From Chloroflexia bacterium (GTDB taxonomy: Bacteria > Chloroflexota > Chloroflexia > QHBQ01 > JADMIH01): 7,699 nucleotides of DNA. The notes under the pieces are model-generated. The model saw only the letters and a program-made list of their open reading frames with translations. It did not search any database and had not been told where the DNA came from. Where the stretch lies: positions 1 to 7,699 of the forward strand of contig JAICKM010000318.1 in NCBI GenBank assembly GCA_025927935.1, written 5' to 3'. A program made the position numbers and the translations under genes. This document shows, in pieces, positions 1 to 5,410 of the stretch; positions within the stretch are counted from its first letter, which is position 1; each line of letters opens with the position of its first letter.

Positions 1-336
1 GCGCAAGAGCAGCCGCCAGCGCAAACCGCGCAGCAGAAAGGCGCCGAAGTAGACGGCCTGGCCCAGTGCCAGATAGCGCCCGTCGGCGGTGCGCACGGTG
101 GCCCAGATCTGGCCGGGATTCAGGTGCGCCGTCAGCACAAAGATCAGCATGATGGCCGCGCTGAGCGCGAAGCCCGCCAGCGTCTTCCAATCGCGCAACC
201 GGCTGCCCAGCGCGATGCCGTCCCCCTGGCGAGTAGGCAGGGCCGGTTCAGGCCGGGCATGCGGCGCGCCAATCCCGGCCCCCACGACCTGGCCGGGGTG
301 CGGCGCCCGGCGCGCGCTTGTCGAAAATACGCTCAT
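1..336 (-). CDS. AglD/LPG-synthase-type integral membrane protein, N-terminal part
   Basis: Only the first 112 codons are inside the window; the gene continues past the left edge. After a Pro/Arg/Ala-rich cytoplasmic leader (residues 1-50) there is a hydrophobic helix at about 52-71, a short HLNPGQIWATV stretch, a second helix at about 88-104, and the motif RGLRWRLLL at 103-111. This pattern is typical of the N-terminus of the lysylphosphatidylglycerol synthase transmembrane family (UPF0104, YbhN/AglD type). Members include flippase-like and lipid-modifying membrane proteins, often beside glycosyltransferases, so the function is not fixed by homology alone. The ATG at 336 is preceded by GAGG with a 7-nt spacer. 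The gene lies 170 bp downstream of the GT2 gene on the same strand, with a palindromic repeat between them, so it may be the third gene of the sugar-transfer cluster. Confidence 0.75.
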   Translation of the reverse strand, partial: MSVFSTSARRAPHPGQVVGAGIGAPHARPEPALPTRQGDGIALGSRLRDWKTLAGFALSAAIMLIFVLTAHLNPGQIWATVRTADGRYLALGQAVYFGAFLLRGLRWRLLLR

Positions 337-379
337 TTCCAGGCCTCATTTGGTGCTCAATGGTCTGTCACACCGGTTC

Positions 380-455
380 TGTCACTCTTCGCTGCGCTCA
401 GAGTCTCGTCGTTTGGGCTACAAGATGGAGATTCTTCGCTCCGCTCAGAATGACG
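380..455 (-). repeat. 76-bp palindromic repeat element, copy 1
   Basis: This is one of two copies of a short non-coding element; the other is at 5289-5364. Read on the minus strand it starts GTCATTCTGAGCG, continues GAAGAATCTCC, and ends with GAGACTCT plus a second core. Both ends carry GTCAYTCT as a short terminal inverted repeat. The two GAGCGSAGCGA cores are in the same orientation here, whereas in copy 2 they are inverted. Similarity to copy 2 continues about 20 bp upstream (to around 476) with several mismatches. It occupies the gap between the GT2 stop and the start of the membrane-protein gene. It resembles the small mobile or palindromic repeats scattered through many bacterial genomes; no coding capacity is evident. 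Confidence 0.75.
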
Positions 456-506
456 GTTCCCGGTTGCCAGTCTACCGTCTATCATGGCCGCGCTAGAGAT
501 AACCGG

Positions 507-1280
507 CTAATTGCCGGCGCGCACGGCATGGGGAGGCCGGCGCCCCGTCAGGTGGCCCTTGCCCTGCCAGAAGGCGCGCCGCATCCGCCAGAGGCCGCGC
601 AGGTCTTCGGCGATAGTGCTGCGTAGCTTCACCGATGTGCTCGGATCCTCAACCCAGCGCACGGGCACCTCGGCGATATGCAACCCGTTGTGCTCGGCCA
701 GCAGCAACATCTCCGTATCGAAGAACCAGTTATTGTTCTCGATCAGGGGCAGCATCCACTTGATCACATCGGTACGCACGGCCTTGAAGCCGCACTGGGC
801 GTCGCTGAAACGGTTGAAGAACGCCGGCTTGATCAGCAGGTTGTACACCCGCGAGATGATCTCGCGCTTGGGCGAACGGGTGACTTCCGCCCCCCGCGCC
901 AGCCGCGAGCCGATGGCGAGGTCGCTCTGGCCGCTGACCAGGGGCGCGATCAGCGGCAAAAAGGCCGGCAACCCTGTCGAGAGATCGACGTCCATATAGC
1001 TCACAACATCAGCCTGGCTGGCGCCCCAGGCGGCGCGCAGCGCGCGCCCGCGGCCCTTTTGTTCCAGGCGGAGTAGTTGCACTTCCGGATAGCATGCCGC
1101 CAACTGCCGGGCAATCGCCGGGGTGGCGTCCGTGCTGGCGTTGTCGGCGATAGTGATCTGAAACCGATAGGGTAGTTCGAGGAGCAGATAGGCACGCAAC
1201 GTCTCGATGCTCGCCGCCAACTGCTCCGCCTCGTTATACACCGGGATCACGATCTCGATGCAGGCATCGTGGCCGTTCAT
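507..1280 (-). CDS. GT2 glycosyltransferase, ALG5-like polyprenyl-phosphate sugar transferase
   Basis: A 257-residue GT-A enzyme expected to move a sugar from a nucleotide donor to polyprenyl phosphate on the cytoplasmic face. Visible motifs are VIPVYNE (11-17, nucleotide binding), DNASTD (46-51), the metal-binding DVD (97-99) within SYMDVDLST, DAQCGFK (160-166), WFFDTE (185-190) and EVPVRWVEDP (204-213). DAQCGFK together with WFFDTE resembles dolichyl-phosphate glucosyltransferases (ALG5) more than DPM1. There are no C-terminal membrane helices, unlike the GtrB/YkcC class, so the protein is probably soluble or peripheral. The ATG at 1280 has AAAGGA 9 nt upstream. It follows the GT39 gene by 113 bp, a pairing that fits supply of the lipid-linked donor. 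The exact sugar cannot be read from the sequence. Confidence 0.9.
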   Translation of the reverse strand: MNGHDACIEIVIPVYNEAEQLAASIETLRAYLLLELPYRFQITIADNASTDATPAIARQLAACYPEVQLLRLEQKGRGRALRAAWGASQADVVSYMDVDLSTGLPAFLPLIAPLVSGQSDLAIGSRLARGAEVTRSPKREIISRVYNLLIKPAFFNRFSDAQCGFKAVRTDVIKWMLPLIENNNWFFDTEMLLLAEHNGLHIAEVPVRWVEDPSTSVKLRSTIAEDLRGLWRMRRAFWQGKGHLTGRRPPHAVRAGN

Positions 1281-1343
1281 TTACGTTGATCCTTTCGCTG
1301 TTCAGGCCATCCCCGCGCGAAGTGGGGCGTGGTGGCCGGTTAA

Positions 1344-1383
1344 GCGAGGTGGTTCTCCAGCCGGAGCGTGAGAACCACCTCGC
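1344..1383 (-). terminator. 14-bp perfect hairpin after the GT39 gene
   Basis: GCGAGGTGGTTCTC (1344-1357) and GAGAACCACCTCGC (1370-1383) are perfect inverted repeats separated by a 12-nt loop. The stem begins 10 nt after the GT39 stop and ends 63 nt before the GT2 start codon. There is no clear T-run on either strand, so it is not a textbook intrinsic terminator. It could be a partial terminator, an mRNA-stabilising 3' end, or a processing site setting the GT39:GT2 expression ratio. Confidence 0.5.
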
Positions 1384-1393
1384 GCGACATCCC

Positions 1394-3460
1394 TTATTGG
1401 CCGGCCAGGTCGTACAGCGTCCCGTTGCCGCCGAACCCGCCGCGCGTCCCGCTGCTGGTCTGGCCGCCATAGGCGCTGGAGTCGACCACCGTGCCGTGCG
1501 CCTGCACCCAGCTTGTGATATCCGAGCTACTGCCGCCAGGTCCCCCGCCGCCGAGGAGGATGTAGCGCACCTGCTTGGTCGCTACCAGCGCCTGTAGCTT
1601 CTCGACCGTCATGGCCGGGTCGCTGCCGGTGAAGCCGCCCGTCGCCAGCACCGGCTCTCCGGTGCTCAGGGCGATGGACGACGCCTGGTTGGCGCTCGAC
1701 ACCGCGACCAGGTAGAAGTAGCCGTCCTGGTTCGTCTTCAGATAAGAGATCAGGCCGCTGTCGGCTGTCTCGCCGCCCGGCTGCCCGCCCTGCGCGCCCA
1801 TTGGCCCGCCGAAGCCGCCCGCTTCCCGTGCCTGGCTGGGACCGACAGTCGGAATCGTGCCGTTGCCGGTCGCCGTCACCGCCGTGCTCGCCCAGGCCGC
1901 CGGGGCCAGCAGCAGGGCCAGCAAGCCCGCGCCCACCAGCACCGGCGCCATCCGCCGCATGATCCGCCCCCGCAAGAGCTTAGCGACGACCAGGCCGCCC
2001 ACCGCGAGTCCGCTACCGCCCAGCAGCAGGGGCGCGAGCCAGGCGCTCCAGGCCGGGTAGTCAGCCAGCAGCTTGACCTGCCAGGCGGCGGTGCCGAGCA
2101 GCACGGCGGGCAACAGCCAGGCCCGCCGGCCGCCCCGGCGATAGGCCGCCCAGAGCGCCGCGATCCCGGCACCCGCCAGCGCCGCCGCCGCGGGGGCCAG
2201 CATGATCAGATAGTAGTTGTGGAAGATGCCCGACGCCATGCTGAACACCGCGCCGTAGGTGAACAACCAGCCGCCCCACAGCAGCAGCGCCTGGCCCCGG
2301 CGCTCCAGCGGGCGCCGGCGGCGCACACCCAGCCCAGCGGCGACGAGCCCCAGCCCGGCCAGCGGGAAGATCCAGCTCCACTGCGCGGCCAGTTCCGTGT
2401 TAAAGAGCCGCAACGCCCCCGGTTCGCCCGTGTTGAACGATCCGCCGCCGGGGTTGCCGCCCGGCCCACCATTCGCGCCCGGCCCGCCGGTCGGTGGCCC
2501 GAAATTGCCCGGTAGCGCGTTCGGATCGAATGTACCTGTGCCGTTTTGTGCGCTCGGGGCCGTGCCGGCATCATCGCGCAGCGTGCCGCGGTTTGCGCCG
2601 TTGTTGCCGCCGCCCATACCCTCGCCCTGGCCGGTGATGCGGCCCAGGCCGTTATAGCCCAGCGCCAGTTCGAGCACGCTGTTGGTCTGGCTGCCGCCCA
2701 CATAGGGTCGCGCGCTCGCCGGAGTCAGGTCCACGGCCAGGGGCCACGACAGCGACACGCTCAGCGCGATCAGCCCGGCCAGCGTCAGGTGGACCAGCCG
2801 CTTCTTCCAACTCAGCGGCGCCGCCACCAGGTAGAGCAGGAAGAAGGTCGGCAAGACGATCCAGGCTTCCAGCATCTTGATATTAAAGGCCACCCCCACT
2901 AACGCCATGCTCAGCGCCAGCAGCCGGAACGCGCCCTTTTCGGTGGCGCGGGTGATCGCCCAGGCCGCCAGCAGCAGCGTGAACATCAGCCAGGTATCGG
3001 TATTGTTACTGCGTTCGACCGCCACGGCGATTGGGTTGAGGGCCAGCGCCAGCGCGGCCACGAACCCGGCCAGCGGGCCGAAGATGCGCTTGACCAGGAA
3101 ATAAAGCAAGGCGACGGAGGCCACCCCGGCCAGCGCCTCCGGCAGCAGCAGAGCCAGGCCGCTGAAGCCGAAGAGCTTGGCGCTAATCGCCTGGATCCAG
3201 AGGGCGACCGGCGGCTTATCGACGGTGATGAATCCACCCGCGTCGTAGGACGCAAAGAAGAAGTTCTTCCAGTTCAGGAGCATACTCTGTACGGCCGTGG
3301 CGTAGTACTCGTTACCGTAGCCGTTCTGCGCCAGGTTCCAGAGGTTGAGGATGGCCGAGACGAGAAGCGCGAAGCCCAGACTCAGCCCTTGCATAATCTT
3401 GTCGCGTTCCAGGCGACCCACCAGGACCCCGGTCCTGGTCGTTTCTTTTGTAGCGATCAT
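1394..3460 (-). CDS. ykcB: YkcB-type GT39 membrane glycosyltransferase
   Basis: A 688-residue polytopic membrane enzyme of the ArnT/PMT-like GT39 superfamily, expected to transfer a sugar from a polyprenyl-phosphate donor to an acceptor outside the membrane. The first helix is at about 22-44. The first outer loop has GNEYYA with Glu51 at the family's acidic position, followed by the YkcB-type block NFFFASYDAGGFITVDKPP (66-84), and NNTDTWLMF lies at 152-160. A Gly/Asn/Pro-rich outer loop spans about 277-341, FHNYYLIMLAP is at 413-423, and a soluble C-terminal domain (about 525-688) contains LATGGFTGSDP and VRYILLGGG. The layout and these blocks match what I recall of Bacillus YkcB and its relatives. 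The ATG at 3460 is chosen because GAGAGGA lies just upstream; an in-frame ATG at 3568 has no ribosome site and overlaps the predicted promoter. Promoter module A lies upstream. The acceptor is unknown. Confidence 0.88.
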   Translation of the reverse strand: MIATKETTRTGVLVGRLERDKIMQGLSLGFALLVSAILNLWNLAQNGYGNEYYATAVQSMLLNWKNFFFASYDAGGFITVDKPPVALWIQAISAKLFGFSGLALLLPEALAGVASVALLYFLVKRIFGPLAGFVAALALALNPIAVAVERSNNTDTWLMFTLLLAAWAITRATEKGAFRLLALSMALVGVAFNIKMLEAWIVLPTFFLLYLVAAPLSWKKRLVHLTLAGLIALSVSLSWPLAVDLTPASARPYVGGSQTNSVLELALGYNGLGRITGQGEGMGGGNNGANRGTLRDDAGTAPSAQNGTGTFDPNALPGNFGPPTGGPGANGGPGGNPGGGSFNTGEPGALRLFNTELAAQWSWIFPLAGLGLVAAGLGVRRRRPLERRGQALLLWGGWLFTYGAVFSMASGIFHNYYLIMLAPAAAALAGAGIAALWAAYRRGGRRAWLLPAVLLGTAAWQVKLLADYPAWSAWLAPLLLGGSGLAVGGLVVAKLLRGRIMRRMAPVLVGAGLLALLLAPAAWASTAVTATGNGTIPTVGPSQAREAGGFGGPMGAQGGQPGGETADSGLISYLKTNQDGYFYLVAVSSANQASSIALSTGEPVLATGGFTGSDPAMTVEKLQALVATKQVRYILLGGGGPGGSSSDITSWVQAHGTVVDSSAYGGQTSSGTRGGFGGNGTLYDLAGQ

Positions 3461-3569
3461 TGTCGTATCCTCTCGTGTCGTTGCGGCTAAGCAGCCGATG
3501 ATAGCTGGGTGGCGGGCGCCGGGTGGGTGCCTCGTCGCCGGCCGGCGGCGCGGTTCGCGTGCCGGCATT

Positions 3570-3633
3570 ATTAGTGTAGGCCCCGCGCTTTAAAAGACAG
3601 CCGGGAAAAATTAGAAGTCGCTGAGATTTGCGC
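3570..3633 (-). promoter_or_regulatory. Conserved promoter module A, upstream of the GT39 gene
   Basis: One of three related modules in the window. In the gene direction it reads CTCAGC (3625-3620), then CTAATTTTTCC (3614-3604) starting exactly 11 bp later, a third site TTTAAA 21 bp after the second, an 11-nt spacer, and TACACT (3578-3573), which keeps the key TA---T positions of a -10 box. No recognisable -35 hexamer is present; the repeated sites occupy that place. This is the expected layout of an activator-dependent promoter, for example one bound by an OmpR/PhoB-type regulator with 11-bp direct repeats. That regulator class is inference. It predicts a leader of about 105 nt before the GT39 ATG. 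Confidence 0.65.
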
Positions 3634-3649
3634 GCCGGGCGGCGCGGGC

Positions 3650-3700
3650 AACAAGAAGCCCGGAGGCGACCCCGGCCAGGCCGGTCGATCCCCTCCGGGC
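3650..3700 (-). terminator. Intrinsic terminator of the ferric-reductase-like gene
   Basis: GCCCGGAGG (3658-3666) pairs with CCTCCGGGC (3692-3700), and an inner CGACC/GGTCG pair (3667-3671 with 3683-3687) extends the stem past a 4-nt bulge. On the minus strand the stem is followed by TTCTTGTT. It begins 27 nt after the stop codon at 3728 and separates that operon from promoter module A at 3633. The strong GC stem and T-rich tail support rho-independent termination on the minus strand. Confidence 0.75.
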
Positions 3701-3727
3701 AAAATCCCACTCGTCAGCCAGCGGGCG

Positions 3728-4582
3728 TCACCTATCCGGGCTTACCCGCGGCGCGCGCCCCCGGCCCGCGTAGGGCGAGCCGCTCGGCACCAGCACGCCC
3801 GGACGGACCAATCGCGCACGCGCATCCGCTACCGCGCCGGCAGGCGGCGCGGGCGTCCGGCCGCCCGTGGCGACCAGGTTCGCCGTACCCCGATCCGCTT
3901 TCGCCCGGCCCCGGCGCACGGCCACCACCCGGTACACCGAGAGGCCGAGGACGCTCAGCGCGCTGCCCCAGTACAGCGCCTGCGCCCAGAGGCTGCCGCT
4001 GTCCGTGCCGCTCCCCAGGCCGTGGATGATGGTCATCAGGAACAGCGCGAAGCTCAGCATATGGATCAGCCGCCAGGCATGGATGCCCAGACGATCCTTC
4101 ACATAGAAGCTGAAGGCCACCGCTGCCAGCAGATAGATCGCAAGCTGGCCGAAACCGACCCACGCCTGCCGGTAGTTGCTGCTCATGAAGGGCACCAGAA
4201 GCTGCCCCACACTGTAATTGATGTACTGATCGCCCAGCAGCACGAGCGCGTGCATGGCCGCGAAGCCCAGGCCCAGCAGGGCCGTGAAGCGGTGTAACTC
4301 GAAGCTGCCCGGCAGACTCGGCCAGTATCGCGCCAGCCGGCTGGTGATGCCTAGCCCTGCGAGCATCGACAGCCACAGCAGGCCGAAGGCGACGAAGGCG
4401 CAGGCCCGCGAGATGTACCAGTAGCCGTGCGGCGCGGTGCCCGAAAACGAGCCCGCCAGCGCAGGCAGCCCGGCCAGCGCAATCGCGGCGACCGCCGCCG
4501 CCCCGGCCACCAGCCACAGCCACGCGTTCACCTGCCGCGGTGCCCTGCCGGGCGCGGTGTTGGCTTGAGAGGTAAATTGCAT
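3728..4582 (-). CDS. Ferric-reductase-like diheme transmembrane protein
   Basis: A 284-residue membrane protein of the ferric reductase-like transmembrane superfamily (YedZ/MsrQ/NOX type), expected to carry electrons across the membrane via b hemes. Hydrophobic helices occur at about 21-45, 58-80, 99-117, 141-160, 171-189 and 203-222. Heme-ligand candidates are His97 and His111 in one helix (H-x13-H) and His174 and His187 in another (H-x12-H), the bis-His spacing known from FRE/NOX proteins; His168 is nearby. The 60-residue C-terminal tail is basic and Ala/Pro-rich, and no FAD or NAD(P) domain follows, so it must use an external electron donor. AGGAG lies 8 nt before the ATG at 4582; another ATG at 4588 is only 2 nt from it and is less likely. 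It is 41 nt downstream of the small Ser/Thr-rich gene, probably in one operon driven from module B. The electron acceptor is unknown. Confidence 0.85.
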   Translation of the reverse strand: MQFTSQANTAPGRAPRQVNAWLWLVAGAAAVAAIALAGLPALAGSFSGTAPHGYWYISRACAFVAFGLLWLSMLAGLGITSRLARYWPSLPGSFELHRFTALLGLGFAAMHALVLLGDQYINYSVGQLLVPFMSSNYRQAWVGFGQLAIYLLAAVAFSFYVKDRLGIHAWRLIHMLSFALFLMTIIHGLGSGTDSGSLWAQALYWGSALSVLGLSVYRVVAVRRGRAKADRGTANLVATGGRTPAPPAGAVADARARLVRPGVLVPSGSPYAGRGRAPRVSPDR

Positions 4583-4623
4583 CGTCATATCTCCTGTACT
4601 CTTACTTTGGCTATGCTTCTCCG

Positions 4624-4641
4624 TTAGCGCGACGACCGCGT
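4624..4641 (-). repeat. 18-nt end sequence shared with the facing gene
   Basis: On the minus strand the last 18 nt of this gene, ACGCGGTCGTCGCGCTAA, encode TRSSR plus the stop. The identical 18 nt close the plus-strand gene at 5903-5920. All codon choices and the stop codon are the same even though the rest of the two stalks has diverged. CACC precedes both, with one extra codon in the plus-strand copy. Confidence 0.8.
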
Positions 4642-5040
4642 GGTGGCGATAGCCACCTGCCCCGTACTGGCGCTGCTGCCCTGCGCGCTGCTCGCCGCCG
4701 TAGTCACGCTGCTGCTCTGGTCGCTGCCGGTGCCGGCATTCACTGTCACGATGGGAACCGCAGTGGCGGTGGCCGTGGCAACCGCGCCGGAACTCTGGGT
4801 AGCGTCTGCGGGTGTCGAGATCTCCTGCGCCACCGCCGCCACCGGAGTCGCAGCGGCCGCCTGCAAGGCTGCTGTCTGCGCGTCCTCGTGAGCAAAGATG
4901 CCCCAGCCCATGAGCGTCGCGGCCAGCGAGACCGCGACGACGAGACCCTTCGCCTTGTCGCCGGGCTTGCCGCGCCGGGCTTGCCGGATGTTGCGCCCGA
5001 TGGCCGGATCGGGTTTTTGTTGTACGGGTTTGTTTATCAT
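4624..5040 (-). CDS. Small membrane-anchored Ser/Thr/Ala-rich protein ending in TRSSR
   Basis: A 138-residue protein that I do not recognise as a named family. Residues 1-31 are basic and polar (cytoplasmic by the positive-inside rule). Residues 32-50 form one membrane helix ending GWGIFAHEDA. From about 55 onward the chain is low-complexity Ala/Thr/Ser with many TATA and SS runs, which suggests an extended outer-surface stalk and a possible O-glycosylation target. The chain ends TTRSSR. The protein encoded at 5411-5920 on the other strand has the same plan, a similar helix end (GWSLMAQHDA) and the same last five residues. The start at 5040 has a near-ideal AAGGAGG 7 nt upstream; a longer frame to 5091 would overlap promoter module B. 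The gene comes first in an operon with the diheme protein, so it may assist that protein, but this is inference. Confidence 0.8.
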   Translation of the reverse strand: MINKPVQQKPDPAIGRNIRQARRGKPGDKAKGLVVAVSLAATLMGWGIFAHEDAQTAALQAAAATPVAAVAQEISTPADATQSSGAVATATATAVPIVTVNAGTGSDQSSSVTTAASSAQGSSASTGQVAIATTRSSR

Positions 5041-5091
5041 CTGATTGCCTCCTTGATTTCGGGATAACCCGAACGATGATTGCTGAGTCAC

Positions 5092-5154
5092 AGTCTACCG
5101 GGGTAGGTTTAGAACCTGGCCCGGAAAAATTAGGAAACGCTGAGAAGTTTGCCC
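5092..5154 (-). promoter_or_regulatory. Conserved promoter module B, upstream of the minus-strand small gene
   Basis: Second copy of the module. In the gene direction it has CTCAGC (5144-5139), CTAATTTTTCC (5133-5123) exactly 11 bp later and identical to module A, TCTAAA 21 bp after that, an 11-nt spacer and TAGACT (5097-5092) as the -10-like hexamer. The spacer region also contains two small inverted repeats: CTACC/GGTAG (5095-5106) and AGGTT/AACCT (5105-5117). These are not obvious in A or C and could be an extra operator. The leader to the ATG at 5040 would be about 45 nt. The module lies back to back with module C, about 12 bp away. Confidence 0.65.
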
Positions 5155-5166
5155 ACTCGATCCGCC

Positions 5167-5231
5167 GGGCGAATCTCAGCAACCTCTAATTCTTCCCCGG
5201 CCATCCTCTAACGCGCGTACCCTACACTAAT
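5167..5231 (+). promoter_or_regulatory. Conserved promoter module C, upstream of the plus-strand small gene
   Basis: Third copy of the module, on the plus strand. CTCAGC (5175-5180) is followed 11 bp later by CTAATTCTTCC (5186-5196, one change from A and B), then TCTAA 22 bp after the second site, an 11-nt spacer and TACACT (5223-5228). The tail CCTACACTAAT is identical to that of module A. The predicted leader before the ATG at 5411 is about 175 nt and contains the palindromic repeat at 5289-5364. No gene is seen between this module and that repeat. Confidence 0.65.
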
Positions 5232-5288
5232 CAGGTACCGCGAAACGTCGCGGCGCGAAATGCACACAGTAGCCTGTCGACCAGGATC

Positions 5289-5364
5289 TGTCATTCTGAG
5301 CGCAGCGAAGAATCTCCGTCTCGTTGGGACAACAAACGAGACTCTTCGCTGCGCTCCCTAGACA
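5289..5364 (+). repeat. 76-bp palindromic repeat element, copy 2
   Basis: Second copy of the element at 380-455, in the same orientation relative to its downstream gene. It starts TGTCATTCTGAGCGCAGCGA and ends TTCGCTGCGCTCCCTAGACA. Here the cores are inverted: GAGCGCAGCGAAGA pairs with TCTTCGCTGCGCTC (14 bp), and GTCTCGTT pairs with AACGAGAC (8 bp), with a 6-nt bulge. The element could therefore fold into one long hairpin. It lies inside the predicted leader of the 5411-5920 gene, between promoter module C and the start codon, where it could affect mRNA folding or stability. Confidence 0.78.
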
Positions 5365-5410
5365 AGGGCCAGTGGACGCACTACCCAGAGACAATGCGAG
5401 GACTACGAAC

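Noticed and set aside
502..517. Short CCGGC/GCCGG hairpin around the GT2 stop codon as a terminator
   Set aside because: The stem is only 5 bp and no T-tract follows on the minus strand, so it is not distinguishable from chance in GC-rich DNA.
89..626. Plus-strand open frames across the left edge and the repeat element
   Set aside because: They run antisense to the membrane-protein and GT2 genes and through a repeat, with no ribosome sites and no family motifs.
1857..2902. Several long open frames on both strands inside the GT39 gene
   Set aside because: They are high-GC shadows of the GT39 frame: Arg/Ala/Pro-rich, without family motifs or ribosome sites, while the GT39 frame has clear membrane helices and conserved blocks.
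4624..4641. TRSSR as a sortase or PEP-CTERM-type sorting signal
   Set aside because: Those signals need a hydrophobic helix followed by a basic tail at the C-terminus; here the helix is N-terminal and only Thr/Ala-rich sequence precedes the motif.
4583..5182. A continuous minus-strand frame that would extend the ferric-reductase-like protein by 200 residues
   Set aside because: It runs through the small stalk gene in another frame and through promoter module B. The AGGAG site and helix pattern place the true start at 4582.
380..5364. CRISPR-like interpretation of the TTCGCTGCGCTC repeats
   Set aside because: There are only two distant copies, each internally palindromic, with no regular spacers and no cas genes.
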